10,908 nucleotides of DNA, taken from positions 1-10,908 of the forward strand of contig CAYZCE010000040.1 in NCBI GenBank assembly GCA_964476835.1, read 5' to 3'. The position numbers and the translations under genes are program-made. The first letter of the stretch is position 1. Every line of letters begins with the position of its first letter. Source of the DNA: PALSA-926 sp964476835. GTDB taxonomy: Bacteria > Pseudomonadota > Alphaproteobacteria > Micavibrionales > UBA2020. Below the pieces are notes generated by a model, which saw only the letters and a list, made by a program, of their open reading frames with translations, made no database searches and had not been told where the DNA came from. Positions 6,485 to 10,908 of this stretch are shown here, piece after piece.

Positions 6485-9400
6485 ATGACAAAGACAAACG
6501 CCCCGTCCCGGCCTTTCGGAAGGCACACCCTTTTCGGTGTGCCGGAGGGGTACGATTCTGTCTTTTTGGGACGCCTCGCTGCCGAAGCGCCTTCGCCCGT
6601 CCTCCACATCGCCTCTGACGACCTGCGGTTCGAGCAGCTGCATGAGACCCTGCGCTTCTTCGCGCCCGAGGTCGAGGTGCTGCGCTTCCCGGCGTGGGAT
6701 TGCCTGCCCTATGACCGCGTCTCCCCGACCTCCGAGGTGATGGGCGAACGGCTGCGCACGCTTTCGCGCCTGATGTCGCGCAAGGGCGGCAAACCGCTCA
6801 TCGTGCTGACGACGGTGGCGGCAATCATCCAGCGCCTGCCGCCGCGGGAGCTGTTGAAAGAGTCTGCTTTCAGCGTGCGCGCAGGCGAGCGGCTGGACAT
6901 GGCGAAGCTGCAAGCCTTCCTCACCGCCAACGGCTACAACCGCACCGAGACCGTACGCGAGGCCGGCGAATACGCGTTGCGCGGCGGTCTGATCGACGTT
7001 TTCCCGGCGGGTGCCGCCGACCCCTTGCGCATCGACACCTTCGGCGATGAGATCGAGAACATCCGCGCCTTCGATGCACTCAGCCAGCGCACGACGGGCG
7101 ACCGCGACGCGCTGGAGCTGTATACCGTCTCCGAAATCCTGCTGACGCCGCAGGCGATCGAGCACTTCCGCGCCAGCTACCGCGAAGCCTTCGGCGCGGC
7201 GCATGCGGAAGACGCGCTCTATGCCTCGGTTAGCGAGGGCCGCCGCTATGCGGGGATGGAGCACTGGCTGCCGTTCTACTACGACAAGCTCGAGACGCTG
7301 TTCGATTACCTGCCCGAGGCGCGCATCACCTTCGACCACCAAGCCGAACAGTCGCGCGACATGCGCCAGCAGCAGGTCGTCGACCTTTATCAGGCGCGCC
7401 TGACGCTGCTCAAGGGCGAGCAGAAGGTCACCATGGCTGCGCCATACCATCCCGTGCCGCTCGAGAGCCTCTATGTGCCGGAGCCGGAGTGGCAGAAGCG
7501 CTTGGAAGCTTACGCCGTCACCGACCTCTCCCCCTTCTCCGCGGCGCCCGGACAGGAAGACGCCGGTGGTCGCAAGGGGCGCGACTTCGGCGATGTGCGC
7601 GCGCAGCCGGGCGTTGATCTTTACGCCCAGATCGCGGCCTATGTCAAAACGCTGGACAAAAAAGTGCTGATCGCCGCTTACAGCGCAGGGTCGAAAGACC
7701 GCCTGCAGCACTTGCTTGCCGAACAGGGCTTGCACAAGGTGGATATCGCCATCCTCGGCCTCGACCGCGGTTTCGAGACGGACAAGATCGCCGTGCTCAC
7801 CGAGCAGGATTTGCTCGGCGACCGCCTCTCGCGTGCGGCGAAGAAGAAAAAGAAGAGCGACGCCTTCGTCTTCGAAGTCAGCCAGCTCAACGAAGGCGAC
7901 TATGTGGTGCACGAAGACCACGGCGTCGGCCAGTTCATCGCGCTGGAGACCGTCGTCGTCGACAAGATACCGCACGATTGCCTGAAGCTGCTCTACGCCA
8001 ACGGCGACAAGCTCTTCGTGCCGGTCGAGAACCTCGACGTGCTCTCGCGCTATGGCTCGTCCGAGGCGGGCGCGGTGCTTGACAAGCTGGGCGGCGCGGC
8101 ATGGCAGGCGCGCAAGTCCCGCGTCAAGCGCGACCTGCTGGCGCTGGCGAATGATCTCATGAAGATCGCCGCAGCCCGCGTGCTGCGCGAGACAGAGCCA
8201 ATGCAGCTCGACGACAGCTCTTACGAGAAATTCAGCAGCGGATTCCCCTACCCCGAAACCGAGGATCAGCAAAAGGCCATCGACGATACCCTCCACGACC
8301 TCGCGCAGGAACAGGCGATGGATCGCCTCATCTGCGGCGACGTCGGCTTCGGCAAGACCGAGGTGGCCCTGCGCGCGGCGGCGGTCGTGGCGCTCACCGG
8401 CCATCAGGTCGCCGTCATCGCGCCGACCACGCTGCTGGCGCGCCAGCACTATCAGGGCTTCATGCGCCGCTTCCACGGATTCCCGATCCGCATCGGCCTG
8501 CTCTCGCGCTTCGTCAGCGTCAAGGAAGCCGAGCGCAACATGGAGATGCTGGCCAAGGGCGAGCTGAACATCATCATCGGCACCCACGCGCTGCTGTCGG
8601 AAAAAGTGAAGTTCAGCGACTTGGCGCTGATGATCGTCGACGAGGAACAGAAATTCGGCGTCAAGCAGAAGGAACGCCTGAAGGAGCTGAAGGAAAACGT
8701 CCATGTGCTGACGCTGACCGCCACGCCGATCCCGCGCACGCTGCAGATGGCGCTGACCGGCGTGCGGGAGATGAGCCTGATCACCACGGCGCCCGTCGAC
8801 CGCCTCGCCGTCAAGACCTTCGTGCTGCCTTTCGACCCCGTCGTCATCCGCGACGCGCTGATGCGCGAGCATTATCGCGGCGGGCAAAGCTTCTATGTCT
8901 GCCCGCGCATTTCCGACCTCGCCGACCTCGAGGAAAACCTCAAGGCGCTGGTGCCGGAACTCAAGCTCGTCGTCGCCCATGGCCAGATGAGCGCGGATGA
9001 AATGGAAGAAAAGATGTCGGCCTTTTACGAGGGCGCGTATGACGTGCTGCTCGCGACCAACATCGTTGAATCCGGCCTCGACATCCCCAACGCCAACACC
9101 ATGGTTATCCACCGCTCCGAGATGTTTGGCCTTGCGCAGCTTTACCAGTTGCGCGGGCGCATTGGCCGCTCCAAGCAGCGCGCCTATGCCTACCTGACGT
9201 TCGAGCCGCAGAAGAAGCTCACCAAGGGCGCGGAGCAGCGCCTGCACGCGATCGAGCAGCTGGACATGCTCGGCGCGGGCTTCCAGCTTGCCAGCCACGA
9301 TCTTGACATCCGTGGCGCAGGGAATCTTCTGGGCGACGAGCAGTCCGGCCATATCCGCGAGATCGGCGTGGAGTTGTACCAGCAGATGCTCGAGGAAGCC

Positions 9401-9892
9401 GTCGCCGCCGCGCGCGAGGGCGGCAAGCAGGCCGCGGCCGAGCACTGGTCGCCGCATATCAATCTCGGCATGCCGGTGCTTATACCTGAGGAATATATCC
9501 CCGACCTCAACCTGCGCCTCTCCATCTACCGCCGCATCGCCGCGCTCGAGGACAAGGCCGAGATCGACGGCTATGCCGCCGAACTCATCGACCGCTTCGG
9601 CCCCCTGCCCGACGACGTCGAGAACCTGCTCAAGATCGTCGAGATCAAGCAGCTCTGCCGCCGCGCCGGCGTCGAGAAGATGGACGCAGGCCCCAAGGGC
9701 GCCGTCGTCACCTTCCACGCCTCGACGAAAATCAGCCCCGTCAAGCTGGTGCAATATATCGCCAAGCAGCCCGGCAACGTGAAGCTCCGCCCCGAAGACC
9801 AGAAACTCGTCTTCCTCAAAGCCTGGGAAGACATGGGCCAGCGCTTGCGCGGGGTGCAGAAGATTTTAGGTGAGCTGGCGATGCTTTTTTAG
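6485..9892 (+). CDS. mfd: Transcription-repair coupling factor Mfd
   Basis: Mfd is a cytosolic DNA translocase that pushes stalled RNA polymerase off DNA and recruits UvrA to start nucleotide-excision repair on the transcribed strand. The protein is full length (1135 aa; relatives are about 1150). Domains in order: an N-terminal UvrB-like module (about 15-350; FPAWDCLPYDRVSP near 68-81) that lacks an ATPase P-loop as expected; a linker ending in a Lys run (453-457); the CarD-like RNA-polymerase interaction domain (about 463-560, LNEGDYVVHEDHGVGQF); and the SF2 motor with GDVGFGKT (618-625, Lys624), DEEQ (719-722), TATPIPRT and RGRIGR (890-895). The RecG-like translocation motif starts near 930 (GAGFQLASHDLDIRGAGN), and the C-terminal UvrA-masking domain follows from about 1000. 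The ATG at 6485 is preceded by GAGGG with 5 bases between. It is divergent from amgK. Confidence 0.98.
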   Translation: MTKTNAPSRPFGRHTLFGVPEGYDSVFLGRLAAEAPSPVLHIASDDLRFEQLHETLRFFAPEVEVLRFPAWDCLPYDRVSPTSEVMGERLRTLSRLMSRKGGKPLIVLTTVAAIIQRLPPRELLKESAFSVRAGERLDMAKLQAFLTANGYNRTETVREAGEYALRGGLIDVFPAGAADPLRIDTFGDEIENIRAFDALSQRTTGDRDALELYTVSEILLTPQAIEHFRASYREAFGAAHAEDALYASVSEGRRYAGMEHWLPFYYDKLETLFDYLPEARITFDHQAEQSRDMRQQQVVDLYQARLTLLKGEQKVTMAAPYHPVPLESLYVPEPEWQKRLEAYAVTDLSPFSAAPGQEDAGGRKGRDFGDVRAQPGVDLYAQIAAYVKTLDKKVLIAAYSAGSKDRLQHLLAEQGLHKVDIAILGLDRGFETDKIAVLTEQDLLGDRLSRAAKKKKKSDAFVFEVSQLNEGDYVVHEDHGVGQFIALETVVVDKIPHDCLKLLYANGDKLFVPVENLDVLSRYGSSEAGAVLDKLGGAAWQARKSRVKRDLLALANDLMKIAAARVLRETEPMQLDDSSYEKFSSGFPYPETEDQQKAIDDTLHDLAQEQAMDRLICGDVGFGKTEVALRAAAVVALTGHQVAVIAPTTLLARQHYQGFMRRFHGFPIRIGLLSRFVSVKEAERNMEMLAKGELNIIIGTHALLSEKVKFSDLALMIVDEEQKFGVKQKERLKELKENVHVLTLTATPIPRTLQMALTGVREMSLITTAPVDRLAVKTFVLPFDPVVIRDALMREHYRGGQSFYVCPRISDLADLEENLKALVPELKLVVAHGQMSADEMEEKMSAFYEGAYDVLLATNIVESGLDIPNANTMVIHRSEMFGLAQLYQLRGRIGRSKQRAYAYLTFEPQKKLTKGAEQRLHAIEQLDMLGAGFQLASHDLDIRGAGNLLGDEQSGHIREIGVELYQQMLEEAVAAAREGGKQAAAEHWSPHINLGMPVLIPEEYIPDLNLRLSIYRRIAALEDKAEIDGYAAELIDRFGPLPDDVENLLKIVEIKQLCRRAGVEKMDAGPKGAVVTFHASTKISPVKLVQYIAKQPGNVKLRPEDQKLVFLKAWEDMGQRLRGVQKILGELAMLF

Positions 9893-9954
9893 GGTTTGCG
9901 GAATAAAAGCGGCTGTGCCATCCTGACCCGAGAAACGCACAGGGAGGACTTATT

Positions 9955-10344
9955 ATGAGCAACGATTACGCCATGTCGCGCGTGCGCGACGCCCTTGAAA
10001 AATCGGGCGGCAACCACCTGAAGGCGAAGCGCCTGATCCTCTCGATGCTTGAGAAAGACCATAGCCTCCTCGTCGGCCTTGCCGCGCCGCATCTTGAAAG
10101 CATCGTCACCCACGCCATCGCGCATGTGGATGCGCCGCCTGCGCAAAAGAAGGTCGACCTTTCCGCCAAGGGCGAATTGGGCGACGAAGTGCTCGACAGC
10201 ATCCTCAACAAGCGCGAAGGCGCCGAACGCCCGGCCTTCGGCCAGGCGGAACCGCCCGGCATCTCCAAGCCCGGGCAAGCCTCGAAGGCGCACGTGGACG
10301 CGATCAATGCGCTCGTGAAGGCGTCGAAGGACAAGACGAAGTAA
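9955..10344 (+). CDS. Conserved-looking small protein of unknown function (129 aa)
   Basis: I cannot assign a function. The gene has an excellent ribosome site (AGGGAGGACTT, then ATTATG) 62 bases after the mfd stop and ends before the repeat element ahead of polA. The product is soluble and lacks a signal peptide or membrane segment. Residues 5-58 look alpha-helical with regular hydrophobic spacing (RVRDALEKSGGNHLKAKRLI, then SMLEKDHSLLVGLAAPHLES), suggesting a small helical domain. Residues 59-75 are a Pro/Lys linker, 76-87 (LGDEVLDSILNK) a short helix, and 88-111 are Pro/Gly-rich and probably disordered. A basic helix (112-129, rich in Lys/Ala) closes it. The segment ALEKSGGNHLKAKRL superficially recalls Fis-type helix-turn-helix sequence, but the pattern is too weak to call. 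Being between mfd and polA may reflect shared transcription only. Confidence 0.8.
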   Translation: MSNDYAMSRVRDALEKSGGNHLKAKRLILSMLEKDHSLLVGLAAPHLESIVTHAIAHVDAPPAQKKVDLSAKGELGDEVLDSILNKREGAERPAFGQAEPPGISKPGQASKAHVDAINALVKASKDKTK

Positions 10345-10351
10345 TGATTAA

Positions 10352-10449
10352 TCCCCTCTCCCTCCGGGAGAGGGTTAGGGAGAGGGATTGCACTGCACTC
10401 GACACTTGTGACATCCCTCACCCCGCCCCTCTCCCGGAGGGAGAGGGAG
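10352..10449. repeat. Nested inverted-repeat (REP/MITE-like) element upstream of polA
   Basis: Two 36-base arms (10352-10387 and 10414-10449) are reverse complements at 30 of 36 positions, with a 21-base core (10354-10374 against 10427-10447) that is exact. Each core is also a perfect hairpin on its own: CCCTCTCCC, a 3-base loop, GGGAGAGGG. The 26-base spacer (10388-10413) is not similar to the arms. The element can therefore fold as two small hairpins or one long one. CCCTCTCCC/GGGAGAGGG palindromes of this kind are common as dispersed intergenic repeats in GC-rich proteobacteria (from memory, not searched). It fills almost the whole 109-base gap between the 129-aa gene and polA and may attenuate read-through or protect mRNA ends. 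There is no T-run after either hairpin. Confidence 0.85.
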
Positions 10450-10453
10450 TAAG

Positions 10454-10908
10454 ATGTTAAGCACCTATGCACTCAGACGGGCCGCGCCGATGAACGAGAC
10501 CGACCGCAAAAACGAGATTTTCCTGATCGATGGCTCGGGCTTCATCTTCCGCGCGTTCCACGCCCTGCCCCCGCTGACGCGCCCCGACGGCACGCCGGTC
10601 AACGCCGTGCTGGGCTTCACAAATATGCTGGTGAAGCTGATCACCGACATGCACGTGCCCAACATCGCCGTCATCTTCGACGCCAAGCGCAAGAACTTCC
10701 GCAATGAGATTTATGCCGAATACAAAGCCAACCGCAGCGAAACGCCGCCCGAGCTGATCCCGCAGTTCTCGATCATCCGCGAGGCGACGGAAGCTTTCTC
10801 GATCCCCGCGATTGAGCTGGAGGGCTTCGAGGCCGACGACCTGATCGCTACCTACGCGCGCCTTGCGCATGAAAAGGGCTATCCCGTCACCGTGGTGTCG
10901 TCCGACAA
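10454..10908 (+). CDS. polA: DNA polymerase I, N-terminal 5'-3' exonuclease part, cut by right edge
   Basis: DNA polymerase I removes RNA primers and fills repair gaps. Only 151 complete codons are visible, all within the 5'-nuclease (FEN-like) domain. Diagnostic motifs, numbered from the ATG at 10454, are LIDGSGFIFRAFHALPPL (24-41, metal ligand Asp26), FDAKRKNFRNEIYAEYKANR (75-94), EGFEADDLIATYA (123-135, acidic metal ligands) and VVSSD (147-151). Two in-frame starts compete. The ATG at 10454 has GAGGGAG four bases upstream, supplied by the repeat element. The ATG at 10490 gives a more family-like N-terminus (MNETDRKNEIFLIDGSG) but lacks a clear ribosome site. I chose 10454 for its ribosome site; confidence in the start is about even, while confidence in the gene is high. 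It lies on the same strand as mfd, both being repair genes. Confidence 0.93.
   Translation, partial: MLSTYALRRAAPMNETDRKNEIFLIDGSGFIFRAFHALPPLTRPDGTPVNAVLGFTNMLVKLITDMHVPNIAVIFDAKRKNFRNEIYAEYKANRSETPPELIPQFSIIREATEAFSIPAIELEGFEADDLIATYARLAHEKGYPVTVVSSD

Noticed and set aside
6409..6609. Upstream N-terminal extension of amgK
   Set aside because: It runs antisense into mfd and reads as a shadow; family similarity starts after the ATG at 6408.
7841..7855. Programmed frameshift at the A-rich Lys run in mfd
   Set aside because: The frame is intact on both sides with normal Mfd domains, and no stimulatory element or useful alternative product is evident.
6020..9754. Uninterrupted 1244-codon antisense frame opposite mfd, running into amgK
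   Set aside because: It mirrors the mfd codon pattern of a GC-rich gene; its product is low in recognisable motifs and rich in His/Arg/Gln/Ala, and there is no ribosome site or independent support. mfd on the other strand is certain.
9997..10050. Fis-like helix-turn-helix in the 129-aa protein
   Set aside because: Only ALEK.GGN.LKA resembles the pattern; the expected continuation of the recognition helix is absent.
1..10908. tRNA, rRNA, CRISPR array, transposase or phage genes
   Set aside because: None was recognisable by reading; gaps between genes are all about 110 bases or shorter and are explained by the listed sites and repeats.

Overview
The window looks like a chromosomal housekeeping segment from a GC-rich bacterium (roughly 60-65 % G+C by eye, strong G/C bias at third codon positions). 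It is most likely an alphaproteobacterium. The evidence is an aspartate aminotransferase of the Ib type with the C-terminal insertion seen in alphaproteobacterial AatA, an AmgK-type sugar kinase, and full-length Mfd, LepA and PolA. The genus cannot be named from the sequence alone. There is no sign of a plasmid, phage, transposase, CRISPR array or RNA gene.

Layout. On the + strand, the window opens inside lepA (elongation factor 4), which ends at 1487. A long imperfect hairpin (1499-1579) fills the gap to the convergent minus-strand genes. On the minus strand, read from 6408 down to 1590, come amgK (cell-wall amino-sugar kinase), aatA (aspartate aminotransferase, 11 nt after amgK), a 74-aa Gln/Thr-rich protein of unknown function, and a cytosolic-type prolyl oligopeptidase. 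The oligopeptidase has its own promoter with perfect consensus hexamers and an operator-like dyad at the expected transcription start. On the + strand from 6485 come mfd (transcription-repair coupling factor), a 129-aa protein of unknown function, a nested inverted-repeat element (10352-10449), and the first 151 codons of polA (DNA polymerase I), cut by the right edge.

How the genes relate. mfd and polA both act in DNA repair: Mfd recruits the UvrABC machinery to stalled RNA polymerase, and Pol I fills the excised gap. The unknown 129-aa gene lies between them. amgK and aatA are tightly spaced and probably co-transcribed, linking peptidoglycan amino-sugar salvage with amino-acid metabolism by location only. 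No stretch over 300 bases lacks a gene; every gap is about 110 bases or shorter.

I do not see a convincing undescribed multi-gene system. The best leads are the regulatory architecture of the oligopeptidase promoter, the palindromic element that appears to supply the Shine-Dalgarno sequence of polA, the hairpin with flanking direct repeats between lepA and the oligopeptidase gene, and the two small uncharacterised genes.
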